From Exiguobacterium algae (GTDB lineage: Bacteria > Bacillota > Bacilli > Exiguobacteriales > Exiguobacteriaceae): 64,000 bases of DNA. The DNA is taken from assembly GCF_018617875.1 (NCBI RefSeq), contig NZ_JACSKZ010000006.1:1-64000 (forward strand), written 5' to 3'. The position numbers and the translations under genes are program-made. This document shows positions 53,907 to 63,107 of the stretch, in pieces. The notes below the pieces were generated by a model that did no database searches, was not told the DNA's origin, and worked only from the letters and a program-made list of their open reading frames with translations. Positions within the stretch are counted from its first letter, which is position 1, and the number at the start of each line of letters is the position of its first letter.

Positions 53907-53988
53907 TCGAAAACGCTTTCGATATTTTATTTCGAACAAACCGAAAGCGCTTTCGACAATTTTTACCCTCTTCTTGCAAACGCTTTCT
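53907..53988 (+). promoter_or_regulatory. cluster of three LacI/CcpA-type operators
   Basis: TCGAAAACGCTTTCGA at 53907-53922, CGAAAGCGCTTTCG at 53942-53955 and CAAACGCTTTCT at 53977-53988, upstream of the sugar-binding protein gene. The middle site shares its 14-bp core with the lacI operator; the first and third resemble cre sites as well. Dual control by the local LacI protein and CcpA is likely (inference). Confidence 0.7.
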
Positions 53989-54017
53989 ACTATTTTTAAA
54001 AAGGATGGGAACAACAC

Positions 54018-55325
54018 ATGCGTAAATTAGTTAGCTTACTTACAATTGGAGCACTTTCAGTTGGCGTCTTGAGCGCTTGCTCTGACAGCAGCAGTGAAGG
54101 ATCTTCAGATGCTAAAAAAGACGACGTCTTGAAAATCTGGTCGTTCACAGATGAATTGAAAGAACCAATCAAAACATACGAAGAGCGTAACGGTGTGAAA
54201 GTCGAATTGACAATCGTACCAACAGCTGACTACCCAACGAAGTTGAAGCCAGCTCTTGAAAGCGGCGTCGGCGCACCTGACGTCTTCACTGGTGAAATCG
54301 CGTTCCTCAAACAATGGGTTGACGCTGGATACTGGGAAAACCTTTCACAAGAGCCATACAACGCAGATGAAGCTGCTGACGACATCGTTCCTTACGTCTT
54401 CGACCTTGGGAAAGATAAAGACGGCAACGTTCGTGCCCTTTCATGGCAAACAACTCCAGGTGGGATCTACTACAAACGTAGCTTAGCAAAAGAAGCACTT
54501 GGTACAGATGATCCAAAAGAAGTCGGCGAAATGATGAGCACGATGGACGGACTCTTCGAAGTCGGTGAGAAGTTGAAAGAAAAAGGCTACAAACTCTTCC
54601 CAGACGAAGGTTCAATCCGTTGGTTCGCACAAGGTGCTGACCCACAAGCATGGGTAAACGAAGACAACGAACTCGTCTTGACTGAAGGAAAACAAAAGTA
54701 CTTCGAATACGCGAAAGAGCTTCGTGAGCGTGGTCTTACTGCCCTCGCGCCAGAATGGTCACCATCTTGGTTCGAAGGAATGGACAAGCCGATCAAAGTT
54801 AAAGAAGGCGGAAAAGAAACTGAAACACAAGTCTTCTCATATGTCCTCCCAACATGGGGTCTTCACGCTGTCTTGAAAGAGAACGCGAAAGAAACTGCTG
54901 GTGACTGGGCTGTAACAAGCGGACCAAGCCCGTACTTCTGGGGCGGTACATGGGTCGGTGTTTACAAAGACTCTAAGAACAAAGAAGCAGCATACGATTT
55001 CGTTAAACTCATGACACAAGACGAAGAGTTCTTGACAGACTGGGCGAAAGAAACAGGTGACGTTCTTGCCTTCACACCAGTAACTGAGAAGATCAAAGAT
55101 GATTTCAGCGATGAGTTCCTCGGCGGACAGAACAACTACGAGTTCTTCCTCGGCGAAGCAGATTCAATCAAGCCAGGGATCGTTACGAAGTACGACCAAC
55201 AGCTCGACACACTTTACGGTGCTGCGGTTACTTCATATGTAGAAGGTAAGAAATCAAAAGAAGAAGCAATCGAAGAATTCAAGAAACAAGCGAAAAACGC
55301 TTACCCAGACATCGTTGTTGACTGA
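54018..55325 (+). CDS. extracellular sugar-binding lipoprotein of an ABC importer
   Basis: 435 residues. Signal peptide MRKLVSLLTIGALSVGVLSA with lipidated Cys21. The mature part has the family 1 solute-binding pattern: LKIWSFTDELKEPIKTYEER, then PDVFTGEIAFLKQWVDAG, WQTTPGGIYYKR and EWSPSWFEGM. It delivers an oligosaccharide, probably a beta-glucoside, to the two permeases downstream. Codon choice is biased like groEL, suggesting high expression. Confidence 0.93.
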   Translation: MRKLVSLLTIGALSVGVLSACSDSSSEGSSDAKKDDVLKIWSFTDELKEPIKTYEERNGVKVELTIVPTADYPTKLKPALESGVGAPDVFTGEIAFLKQWVDAGYWENLSQEPYNADEAADDIVPYVFDLGKDKDGNVRALSWQTTPGGIYYKRSLAKEALGTDDPKEVGEMMSTMDGLFEVGEKLKEKGYKLFPDEGSIRWFAQGADPQAWVNEDNELVLTEGKQKYFEYAKELRERGLTALAPEWSPSWFEGMDKPIKVKEGGKETETQVFSYVLPTWGLHAVLKENAKETAGDWAVTSGPSPYFWGGTWVGVYKDSKNKEAAYDFVKLMTQDEEFLTDWAKETGDVLAFTPVTEKIKDDFSDEFLGGQNNYEFFLGEADSIKPGIVTKYDQQLDTLYGAAVTSYVEGKKSKEEAIEEFKKQAKNAYPDIVVD

Positions 55326-55385
55326 CGATGACTTACACGAGGGAGGGGATTCCCTCCCTCGGTTCTTATGGAAGGAGAAATACAC

Positions 55386-56285
55386 GTGAAAAAACTAGAT
55401 CGTTACGGCTATCTGTTCATCGCCCCGTTCTGGGTCGTCTTCTTGACGTTCAGCATTTACCCGGTCTTCTTGACGCTTTACTATAGCTTCACGAACTATA
55501 CCGGTAGCCCAGGAGAAGAGATTGTCGGATTTGCGAACTATGCACGGTTGTTGACGGACACATACTTCATCGAAGCGTTTTTCAACACCATCAAGATTTG
55601 GGGAATCAACTTCGCCTTGCAGATTGGAATGGCACTTTTATTGGCGCTCTTGTTCTCAGATCTCCGTTTGAAGCTAAAAGGACTAAACTTCTTCCGTTCG
55701 TTCTTCTATCTTCCAAACTTGATCACAATCAGCTCGGTCGCGCTTTTATTCGGTATTTTGCTCGACTGGCAGCATGGTTCACTCAACATGGTGTTGATGA
55801 AAATCGGTTTGATCTCAGATCCAATCAACTGGTTGGCAGAGCCAGTGACGGCTCAATTGTCCGTCTCACTCATCCTGACATGGATGTGGTTCGGTCACTC
55901 CTTCATCATCGTGATGGCCGGTGTCTCGGGTATCTCAACAGATTACTTCGAAGCCGCTCACATCGACGGTGCAAACCGTTGGCAAATGTTTACGAGGGTC
56001 ACACTTCCCCTATTAAAACCGATTCTTTTATACATCATGATCACATCGCTCATCGGTGGACTTCAATTGTTCGACCTTCCGATGTTGATTACCGATGGAA
56101 TTGGTTCACCAGACGGTTCATTGAACACGATGGTACTTTACTTGTATAACCAGGCCTTCAAGTACAACAACTACGGCTACGCATCAGCGGTCGCTTACGG
56201 CTTATTCTTGATCACACTCGTCTTCTCGGCGATGGTCTTCAAAGGTATGTTCCGTAACGAACGCGCGGCAAAGAAGGAGGCGTAA
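55386..56285 (+). CDS. sugar ABC transporter permease (MalF type)
   Basis: 299 residues from a GTG at 55386, 8 nt after GAAGGAG. Six membrane helices starting YLFIAPFWVVFLTFSIYPVF. The EAA loop EAAHIDGANRWQMFTRVTLP, which contacts the ATPase, is at about residues 192-211. Pairs with the MalG-type permease to form the channel. Confidence 0.92.
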   Translation: MKKLDRYGYLFIAPFWVVFLTFSIYPVFLTLYYSFTNYTGSPGEEIVGFANYARLLTDTYFIEAFFNTIKIWGINFALQIGMALLLALLFSDLRLKLKGLNFFRSFFYLPNLITISSVALLFGILLDWQHGSLNMVLMKIGLISDPINWLAEPVTAQLSVSLILTWMWFGHSFIIVMAGVSGISTDYFEAAHIDGANRWQMFTRVTLPLLKPILLYIMITSLIGGLQLFDLPMLITDGIGSPDGSLNTMVLYLYNQAFKYNNYGYASAVAYGLFLITLVFSAMVFKGMFRNERAAKKEA

Positions 56286-56288
56286 GCA

Positions 56289-57218
56289 ATGGAACAAAAT
56301 GCAGAAACACGGCGTATGCTTCCTGATAGCGAAGCGCAGCCGAAACGTAAAGAAGACCGCCCACTTCAAGTGGCGCCACCTTCAAAACCGAAAGCGAAGA
56401 AAAGTTTTGCTCGAGGCTTAATCTATACAAGTTTGATTTTACTTGCGATTATCTGCTTCATCCCGTTTTTGATGATGATCGTCAACGCGACTCGGACGAA
56501 CGGAGAAGTCATGGCTGGCTTCACGTTGATCCCGGGTACAGCGTTACTTGATAACTACGCTACCCTCAGCGAGTACATCAACATCTGGAACGGTTTCAAA
56601 AACAGCTTGATCATCTCGGTATCGGTGACGGTCCTCTCTGGTTACTTCTCGGCCCTCACTGCATACGGGTTCACGTTCTACAACTTCAAAGGGAAGAATG
56701 CGATGTTCATCTTCATGCTCGTCATGATGATGGTACCGGCTCAGCTCGGGTTGATCGGATTCTATGAAATCAGTAAGACGCTCAAGATTCTTGATACGTT
56801 CATCCCGCTGATTGTCCCGGCGATTGCGACACCGTTTACCGTCTTCTTCATTCGTCAATACACACAAGCGACGCTTCACATCAGCTTGATCGAAGCGGCA
56901 CGTATTGACGGTGCGAGCGAGTTGCGTATTTTCCACACAATCGCTCTTCCAATGATGATGCCAGCTATCGCGACGATGTCGATCTTTACTTTCATCGGCT
57001 CGTGGAACAACTACTTGATGCCACTTGTCCTCTTATTCTCTCCTGAGAAATACACGTTGCCTGTATTGATGGGCTTCTTGAAAGGATCACAAGTCGCAGA
57101 GAACCTTGGCGCGCTATACCTTGGAATCGCTATCTCGGTCGTGCCGATCATGATCGCGTTCTTGTTCCTCTCGAAGTACATCGTCAGCAGTATTTCGGCA
57201 GGTGCTGTCAAAGAATAA
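56289..57218 (+). CDS. sugar ABC transporter permease (MalG type)
   Basis: 309 residues, start behind AAGGAGGCG. A long charged N-terminal tail (about 45 residues, QPKRKEDRPLQVAPPSKPKA) precedes six membrane helices; that tail is unusual for the family. EAA loop EAARIDGASELRIFHTIALP at about residues 202-221. No ATPase gene lies in the operon, so a shared MsmX-like ATPase elsewhere must energise it. Confidence 0.92.
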   Translation: MEQNAETRRMLPDSEAQPKRKEDRPLQVAPPSKPKAKKSFARGLIYTSLILLAIICFIPFLMMIVNATRTNGEVMAGFTLIPGTALLDNYATLSEYINIWNGFKNSLIISVSVTVLSGYFSALTAYGFTFYNFKGKNAMFIFMLVMMMVPAQLGLIGFYEISKTLKILDTFIPLIVPAIATPFTVFFIRQYTQATLHISLIEAARIDGASELRIFHTIALPMMMPAIATMSIFTFIGSWNNYLMPLVLLFSPEKYTLPVLMGFLKGSQVAENLGALYLGIAISVVPIMIAFLFLSKYIVSSISAGAVKE

Positions 57219-57242
57219 ATATAGAGAAAAGAGGAAAACACT

Positions 57243-58595
57243 ATGCATTTCAACAAAGACTTCGTATTCGGTACAGCCACTTCTTCGTACCAAATTGAAG
57301 GCGCTCATAACGAAGGGGGGCGCACTCCTTGTATTTGGGATATGTTCTGTGACATCGACGGCCGCGTGTTTGAAAAACACAACGGCGATGTCGCTTGTGA
57401 CCACTACCACCGCTATGAGGAAGACATCCAACACATTAAAAAGCTTGGTGTCGACACATACCGTTTCTCGATCGCGTGGCCACGAATCTTCCCGAAAAAG
57501 GGTGAGTACAACCCGGAAGGAATGGCGTTCTACAAAAACTTGGCAACACGTCTACGTGAGGAAGGCATCAAGCCTGCCGTTACAATCTACCATTGGGATC
57601 TTCCAATGTGGGCGCACGAAGAGGGCGGCTGGACTAACCGTGAATCAGTGAACTGGTTCATCGATTATGCGAAAGTCTGCTTTGAAGAACTTGACGATAT
57701 CGTCGATTCTTGGATCACACACAACGAGCCTTGGTGTGCCGGTTTCCTCGGCTACCATCTCGGTGTGCACGCACCAGGACATCGTGACCTGAACGAAGCG
57801 GTACGCGCCGTGCACCACATTTTGTTGTCGCACGGAAAAGCGGTCGAGTTGTTAAAACAAGAGATGAAGTCCACGACCCCGATCGGCATCACTCTTAACT
57901 TGTCACCGATGTATGCGAAGACAGATTCTGCGAACGACCGACTTGCGATGAACAATGCCGACGGGTATTCGAATCGCTGGTTCCTCGATCCGGTCTTCAA
58001 AGGTGAGTATCCGGTCGATATGATGAACTTGTTCTCGAAATACGTGCATAACTTCGACTTCATCCAATCGGGTGATATGGAGACGATCTCGACAGAATGT
58101 GACTTCTTCGGTATCAACTTCTACAGCCGTGGACTTGTCGAGTTCAATGCAGCGAACGATTTCTTGAAGGCAGACGCATACTCTGACTATGATAAGACGG
58201 GCATGGGCTGGGATATCGCCCCGAACGAATTCAAAGACCTGATCCGTCGTTTACGTGCAGAGTACACTGACCTTCCAATCTACATCACGGAGAACGGCGC
58301 AGCGTTTGACGACGTGCTGGAAAATGGCGAAGTCCATGACGATAACCGGATCGACTACGTCCGCCAGCACCTCGAAGCCGTCTCAGACTTGAACGACGAA
58401 GGCATGAACATCCAAGGCTACTACCTCTGGTCATTAATGGATAACTTCGAATGGAGCTTCGGTTACGAGAAGCGCTTCGGAATCCTCTATATCGACTTCG
58501 AGACACAAGAGCGCATCTGGAAAGACAGCGCGAAGTGGTATGCCGGTGTCATCGCTGACCACAAAGCCAAACACGCAGACAGCGTCGAGGCGTAA
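57243..58595 (+). CDS. GH1 beta-glucosidase (non-phospho type)
   Basis: 450 residues, complete GH1 barrel. Acid/base Glu in ITHNEPWCAGF (about residue 163; His replaces the usual Phe/Leu before N-E-P) and nucleophile Glu in YITENGAAFDD (about 352). The C-terminal NFEWSFGYEKRFGILYIDF lacks the S-x6-K-x-Y phosphate site, so it should hydrolyse unphosphorylated beta-glucosides brought in by the ABC importer. Last gene of that operon, 24 nt after the permease. Confidence 0.92.
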   Translation: MHFNKDFVFGTATSSYQIEGAHNEGGRTPCIWDMFCDIDGRVFEKHNGDVACDHYHRYEEDIQHIKKLGVDTYRFSIAWPRIFPKKGEYNPEGMAFYKNLATRLREEGIKPAVTIYHWDLPMWAHEEGGWTNRESVNWFIDYAKVCFEELDDIVDSWITHNEPWCAGFLGYHLGVHAPGHRDLNEAVRAVHHILLSHGKAVELLKQEMKSTTPIGITLNLSPMYAKTDSANDRLAMNNADGYSNRWFLDPVFKGEYPVDMMNLFSKYVHNFDFIQSGDMETISTECDFFGINFYSRGLVEFNAANDFLKADAYSDYDKTGMGWDIAPNEFKDLIRRLRAEYTDLPIYITENGAAFDDVLENGEVHDDNRIDYVRQHLEAVSDLNDEGMNIQGYYLWSLMDNFEWSFGYEKRFGILYIDFETQERIWKDSAKWYAGVIADHKAKHADSVEA

Positions 58596-58600
58596 GACGA

Positions 58601-58634
58601 AACCCATCCCTGCCGCTACGGGGATGGGTTTTTG
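58601..58634 (+). terminator. terminator of the ABC-glucosidase operon
   Basis: Stem AACCCATCCC / GGGATGGGTT around TGCCGCTACG, followed by T residues. Confidence 0.88.
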
Positions 58635-58681
58635 TGTGGAGTCATTCCATTATGGGAACGGGTAAGAGAGGAGGGATGATG

Positions 58682-58927
58682 ATGAAACGTGAGTTTGCGA
58701 CGTATGAAGTGACAGGCTACGACGACCAAGGGAAAATCAAGTTCGTTCATTTGAAAGAAGGGGAGTTTGTCTTACCCGTCGAGATCAAAGGGGACGACTT
58801 GAGAAAAATCAAGAAGATGATGGAGCTGAACCCGGGCGTGACGGTCATCGTCCATGCGGCGGTCGACCAAAAGCGGATGCGGCTTTTAGAGGTTGACGGG
58901 TATTCGCTTCGAAAAGAAGAGACATAA
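58682..58927 (+). CDS. hypothetical protein
   Basis: 81 residues from the last of three adjacent ATGs (58676, 58679, 58682), behind GAGAGGAGGG. Soluble, basic, mixed alpha/beta: TYEVTGYDDQGKIKFVHLKE, then ELNPGVTVIVHAA. Looks like a small cytoplasmic protein of Bacilli; no family recognised. Confidence 0.6.
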   Translation: MKREFATYEVTGYDDQGKIKFVHLKEGEFVLPVEIKGDDLRKIKKMMELNPGVTVIVHAAVDQKRMRLLEVDGYSLRKEET

Positions 58928-58958
58928 AAACGCCAGCACCTATAACGGGCTGGCGTTT
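58926..58958. terminator. bidirectional terminator
   Basis: Stem AAACGCCAGC / GCTGGCGTTT between the convergent hypothetical and quinone reductase genes. Confidence 0.85.
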
Positions 58959-58960
58959 GT

Positions 58961-59926
58961 TCATGGAAGTAACAGAATCTTCCCTTGGCTCTTACGACTT
59001 TCTAAATAGTCATGGGCGGAAGCTCCGTCTTTCAAGGCGAATGTTGTAGGGGGTTGAACCTTCAACTTTCCGTCTGCAATCCATGCGAACAACTCATTGG
59101 AACGGCGGATGCGTTCCTCGGTTGTCGTGAGGATGTTCCATAAGTCGCCCCCGGTGAGCGTCTTCGATGTATCCATCAGCATGCGCGGGTCGACCGGTTT
59201 CGGGTCACCGCCTGCCATACCATAGAAGACGACCGTTCCGCCGATACGGGTCGCTTCGAAGCTGTCTACAAGTGTCGCGCCGACTGAATCATAGACGACG
59301 TCCGCTCCACGACCGTCTGTTTGTCCTTTGATGGCTTGCACCCAATCGTCCTCATAACGGAACGCTGTCTGTGCCCCGAGGGATTGGACAGTCGACACTT
59401 TCTCGTTTGTCGACGTCAATCCAATGACCGTGCCACCTTTTAGTTGAATCATTTGTGTTAACAGTTGACCGACACCACCGGCGGCTGCATGAACGACCGC
59501 AACGTCCCCTGACTGGACGTCATAACTGTCATGGACGAGATAATGGGCCGTCAATCCTTGGAGCATAACCGAGGCTGCCGTTTCGAACGAAATCGCGCCC
59601 GGTAACGGAACGGCTTTCTCGAGTGGGACCGCGACGAATTCAGCGTTCGCATGCGGGACGTCCGCAAAGGCGATGCGGTCACCTGCTTTAAGGGAAGTAA
59701 CCTCTGTCCCGACTTCTTCGACGACACCGGCTCCTTCATATCCGAGGATATACGGCGGCTCTCCGACGAGGTGATAATTCCCTTTTCGGCGATAGACGTC
59801 GGCGAAATTCAATCCGATCGCTTTCGTTCTTACGAGCACTTCATTCGGTTGGATCGATGGGGTGGGAATGTCTTCAAAGGTGAGTACTTCCGGACCGCCA
59901 AATTGATAAAATACGAGTGCTTTCAC
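58961..59926 (-). CDS. NADPH:quinone oxidoreductase-like MDR protein
   Basis: 321 residues from a GTG start. GroES-like domain with GLNFADVYRRKGNY and LGYEGAGVVEEVG, Rossmann domain with AAAGGVGQLLTQMIQLKG at about 145-162. No zinc ligands. Close to the Qor family that reduces quinones with NADPH. Second zinc-free MDR enzyme of the window (the other ends at 5044), but clearly a different subfamily. Single gene. Confidence 0.9.
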   Translation of the reverse strand: MKALVFYQFGGPEVLTFEDIPTPSIQPNEVLVRTKAIGLNFADVYRRKGNYHLVGEPPYILGYEGAGVVEEVGTEVTSLKAGDRIAFADVPHANAEFVAVPLEKAVPLPGAISFETAASVMLQGLTAHYLVHDSYDVQSGDVAVVHAAAGGVGQLLTQMIQLKGGTVIGLTSTNEKVSTVQSLGAQTAFRYEDDWVQAIKGQTDGRGADVVYDSVGATLVDSFEATRIGGTVVFYGMAGGDPKPVDPRMLMDTSKTLTGGDLWNILTTTEERIRRSNELFAWIADGKLKVQPPTTFALKDGASAHDYLESRKSQGKILLLP

Positions 59927-59993
59927 GTGATCACGCCCTTCTCTAAAGTCATGAATACTATAGCATATCCGGTACGGGACGGCCTTCTTGAAT

Positions 59994-60028
59994 CAAAAAC
60001 AGCCCTTCTCATTGCTGAGAAGGGCTGT
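59994..60028. terminator. bidirectional terminator after the PTS operon
   Basis: Perfect 13-bp stem ACAGCCCTTCTCA / TGAGAAGGGCTGT, loop TTGC, with T residues on the minus strand. It ends the PTS operon. Confidence 0.9.
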
Positions 60029-60036
60029 CTGTGTGA

Positions 60037-61365
60037 TTAAGCCGAAGCTTTTTCCATTTCTTCTTGTGCTTTCAACTCTTCACCGTACGAGACGCGGTCT
60101 TGAATACGTACGAACGGGAGGTAGAGGGCAACTGACATCGCGATTGTCGCGATTTGTAAGAGTGCTGCACGCCATCCGCCGATCAAGAAACCAGAGATGA
60201 TTGGTGGTGTCGTCCAAGGTACTTGAAGCGCGTTGAACGGTTCAACCCAACCCCAAAGGATTGCGAAGTACACCATGAATGATGCGATTGCAGGTACGAC
60301 AACGAACGGTACGAACATGATCGGGTTGAAGACGATCGGCATCCCGAAGATGACCGGTTCGTTAATGTTGAATAAACTTGGTGCGAGCGAGAGTTTACCG
60401 AGTTGCTTCAAGTGAGCCGAACGGGCGACGATGAGTGTCGCAATGATAAATCCGATTGTGATTCCAGAACCACCAAGCTTCGTGAAGACATCAAGGAACT
60501 GGATTGTCACGATTTTTGCGTTTTCGCCAGCGACGAGTGTACCACCAGCATCAATGATTGCTTGGTTTTGAAGCGCGTTCGCAGTGAGGAGTGGTCCCAT
60601 GATACCCATGAGGATTGCCGCTCCGTGAATTCCACACCACCACATGACGGACATGAGGACCATGATGATGACCGCTCCAGCGAGTGTGTCTGTCAAGTTT
60701 TGAAGTGGTGCTTGAAGAACGTCATAGATGACTTCAGTGAATGTACGGTCTGCGACAGCTTGGAAGATTCCGAATGTCGCAACTGCAAGCGAAATGATCG
60801 CAAGTCCTGGTACGAGTGCAGAGAATGAGTTCGATACGCCTGGTGGAACACCGTCAGGCATCTTAATCCGAATACCGCGTTTGATGAACTGGGAGTAGAT
60901 GAAACCGACTGTCAATCCGACGACGATAGCAGCGAGGACACCTTGTCCACCTGTCCATACTTTCGGGATGACGCCACCAACAAACTCTCCAGATTCAGAC
61001 AAGACTGATGCTTGTGTGATGATGAGGAACGAGATGATTCCGAGGATACCGGCTGGTACACCTTCGATCTTTTCGTTTTTGACGTATGAGTAAGCGATAC
61101 CAAAAACACCGATTAAAGCAAGAATGTCAAATGTTGCACCGACAACCTGTGTAAGCGGGAGCGTCCAATCTGCTCCGAAGAGACCAGACATAAAGTCGGC
61201 CCAACCTGGAATCGGCAATGCCAGGATGAGAAGGAACAATGATCCGATGATCGTCATCGGCATGGTGAGGATGAACCCGTCCTTGATTGCAAGGACAGGT
61301 TTTGCGTTCGCGAAGCGAACAAATCCAGGGGTGAACTTTTCAAACACTTTTTCTAAACGGCTCAT
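60037..61365 (-). CDS. celB: PTS cellobiose/lactose-family IIC permease
   Basis: 442 residues, about ten membrane helices, start behind AAGGAGGTTC. CelB pattern: PVLAIKDGFILTMPMTIIGS near the start and FNINEPVIFGMPIVFNPIMF in the second half, the sugar-binding loop with the conserved N-E-P. It imports and helps phosphorylate cellobiose or similar beta-glucosides. Last gene of the IIA-IIB-GH1-IIC operon, 12 nt after the glucosidase. Confidence 0.93.
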   Translation of the reverse strand: MSRLEKVFEKFTPGFVRFANAKPVLAIKDGFILTMPMTIIGSLFLLILALPIPGWADFMSGLFGADWTLPLTQVVGATFDILALIGVFGIAYSYVKNEKIEGVPAGILGIISFLIITQASVLSESGEFVGGVIPKVWTGGQGVLAAIVVGLTVGFIYSQFIKRGIRIKMPDGVPPGVSNSFSALVPGLAIISLAVATFGIFQAVADRTFTEVIYDVLQAPLQNLTDTLAGAVIIMVLMSVMWWCGIHGAAILMGIMGPLLTANALQNQAIIDAGGTLVAGENAKIVTIQFLDVFTKLGGSGITIGFIIATLIVARSAHLKQLGKLSLAPSLFNINEPVIFGMPIVFNPIMFVPFVVVPAIASFMVYFAILWGWVEPFNALQVPWTTPPIISGFLIGGWRAALLQIATIAMSVALYLPFVRIQDRVSYGEELKAQEEMEKASA

Positions 61366-61377
61366 AGGGGAACCTCC

Positions 61378-62793
61378 TTATAGGTCTTCAGCGCGCGTGG
61401 CGATGATCTCTTGATACCAGTAGAACGATTTTTTCTTCTTACGCGCGAGTCCGTTTTTATGGTCGACGTAGATGAAGCCGTACTGTTTTTTATAGCCGTT
61501 AAGCCAACTGAGGAGATCGATGACCGACCACGCGTAGTAGCCCGCGACGTTGATGCCTTCCTGGACCGCATGTTTGACGGCACGCAAGTGGCTTTCGATG
61601 TATTCGATACGTGGCGTATCCATGATTTCACCATCGACGATCGGGTCCTCGTCACCGAGTCCGTTCTCTGTGATGTAGATCTTGATGTCGCCGTAACGGT
61701 CTTTCAACATGCGCATTCCTTCGAGGAACGCATCCGGAGCGATTTCCCAGCCCCATTTCGTATAGACTTTGTCATCCATCATGACGGTTTTGTATACGCC
61801 ATCGAATGACGGGTTACCCGGACGACCAGTCGAATTCTCACGACCCCCGGCCATGACGAGTGCAGAGTCATTTTTCATGACGCGCTGCGGGCAGTAGTAG
61901 TTGAGGCCGATAAAGTCGTTCATCGGAGCGGTACGTTTCAGAAGGTCGAGCTCTTCCTCTGTCCATTCAGGGAGGAAGCCTTTCGCTTCAAGCCCGTTCA
62001 CGACGTATTCCGGATATGTCCCTTTCAAGATCGGGTCATAGAACCAGTGTGTCGCGTACTCATTCGCATGCATTTCCGCGAACTTGTTGTCCGGGTCGTT
62101 GTCGATGCTGAAGGATGGGCTGAATACGTGCGTGATTCCGATTTCCCCATCATAACCAGCTTTTTTAAAGATTTCAACCGCACGTGCGTGGGCGACGAAG
62201 ACGTTGTGTGTTGCTTGGAAGTATGCTTTGACGTCTCCTTCAATCCCTGGTGGATGTGCCCCTGACAAGTAGCCGAGTGAGCAGAAGATGACAGTTTCGT
62301 TGAACGTGATCCAGTGACGGACACGGTCACCGAACGCCTGGAAGCAAGTGTCGGCGAAACGGACGAATGCATCAACCGTTTCCTGGCTACGCCAGCCGCC
62401 TTTTTCTTCGAGCGCTTGTGGGAGGTCCCAGTGGTAGAGTGTCACGAAAGGTACGATGTTATGTTTTAAACATTCGTCGATGACGTTGTTATAAAATTCA
62501 AGACCTTTCTCGTTCACTTCACCTGTACCGTTCGGGAAGATACGTGGCCATGAGATCGAGAAGCGATACGATTCAAGTCCCATTTCAGCCATGAGGCCGA
62601 TATCTTCTTTGTAACGGTGGTAATGGTCGACAGCGACGTCGCCATTCGTATTCTCAAATGTCTTACCAGGAATTTTCGAGAAGACGTCCCAGTTCGAGAC
62701 GCCTTTCCCGTCCTCGTTCCATGCACCCTCGACCTGGTAGGAAGCCGATGCGGCACCGAACAAGAAATTGTTAGGCATTTTCAAAATGGTCAC
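61378..62793 (-). CDS. GH1 6-phospho-beta-glucosidase
   Basis: 471 residues. GH1 start NNFLFGAASASYQVEGAWNE, nucleophile Glu in IYITENGLGDED (about 373). The C-terminal DLLSWLNGYKKQYGFIYVD has the S-x6-K-x-Y motif that binds the 6-phosphate, so it should cleave cellobiose-6-phosphate-like PTS products. The acid/base loop reads ITFNETVIF, with Thr in place of the usual Pro after N-E. It is between IIB and IIC genes. Confidence 0.92.
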   Translation of the reverse strand: MTILKMPNNFLFGAASASYQVEGAWNEDGKGVSNWDVFSKIPGKTFENTNGDVAVDHYHRYKEDIGLMAEMGLESYRFSISWPRIFPNGTGEVNEKGLEFYNNVIDECLKHNIVPFVTLYHWDLPQALEEKGGWRSQETVDAFVRFADTCFQAFGDRVRHWITFNETVIFCSLGYLSGAHPPGIEGDVKAYFQATHNVFVAHARAVEIFKKAGYDGEIGITHVFSPSFSIDNDPDNKFAEMHANEYATHWFYDPILKGTYPEYVVNGLEAKGFLPEWTEEELDLLKRTAPMNDFIGLNYYCPQRVMKNDSALVMAGGRENSTGRPGNPSFDGVYKTVMMDDKVYTKWGWEIAPDAFLEGMRMLKDRYGDIKIYITENGLGDEDPIVDGEIMDTPRIEYIESHLRAVKHAVQEGINVAGYYAWSVIDLLSWLNGYKKQYGFIYVDHKNGLARKKKKSFYWYQEIIATRAEDL

Positions 62794-62798
62794 CTCTA

Positions 62799-63107
62799 TT
62801 ATTTATTTGCGAGTTTGATTGCGTGGTCGAGTACTTTCGTCCCGTTCATCATGCCGTAGTCGATTGTGTTGATGACATCGATTGCGACACCTTTTGGTTC
62901 GCAAACTTGTTTTCCTTTTGCGAGCAAGTATTTTACTTGTGGTCCGAGAAGGGCAACATCGATGTTGTCTACGTAAGCTTCCATTTCTGATTCAGGGTAA
63001 GCTGCGATTTCTGCTTCGATTCCGCGTTCAGCGGCAACCGCTTTCATTTTTTCTACTAACATACTTGTTGACATACCTGCTGCGCAGAAGAGTCCGACTT
63101 TAATCAT
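62799..63107 (-). CDS. celA: PTS cellobiose/lactose-family IIB
   Basis: 102 residues. Phosphorylated Cys8 in VGLFCAAGMSTSMLVEKM, the IIB signature. Takes phosphate from IIA and passes it to the sugar in IIC. Its start overlaps the IIA stop by 4 nt and the glucosidase begins 5 nt after it. Confidence 0.95.
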   Translation of the reverse strand: MIKVGLFCAAGMSTSMLVEKMKAVAAERGIEAEIAAYPESEMEAYVDNIDVALLGPQVKYLLAKGKQVCEPKGVAIDVINTIDYGMMNGTKVLDHAIKLANK

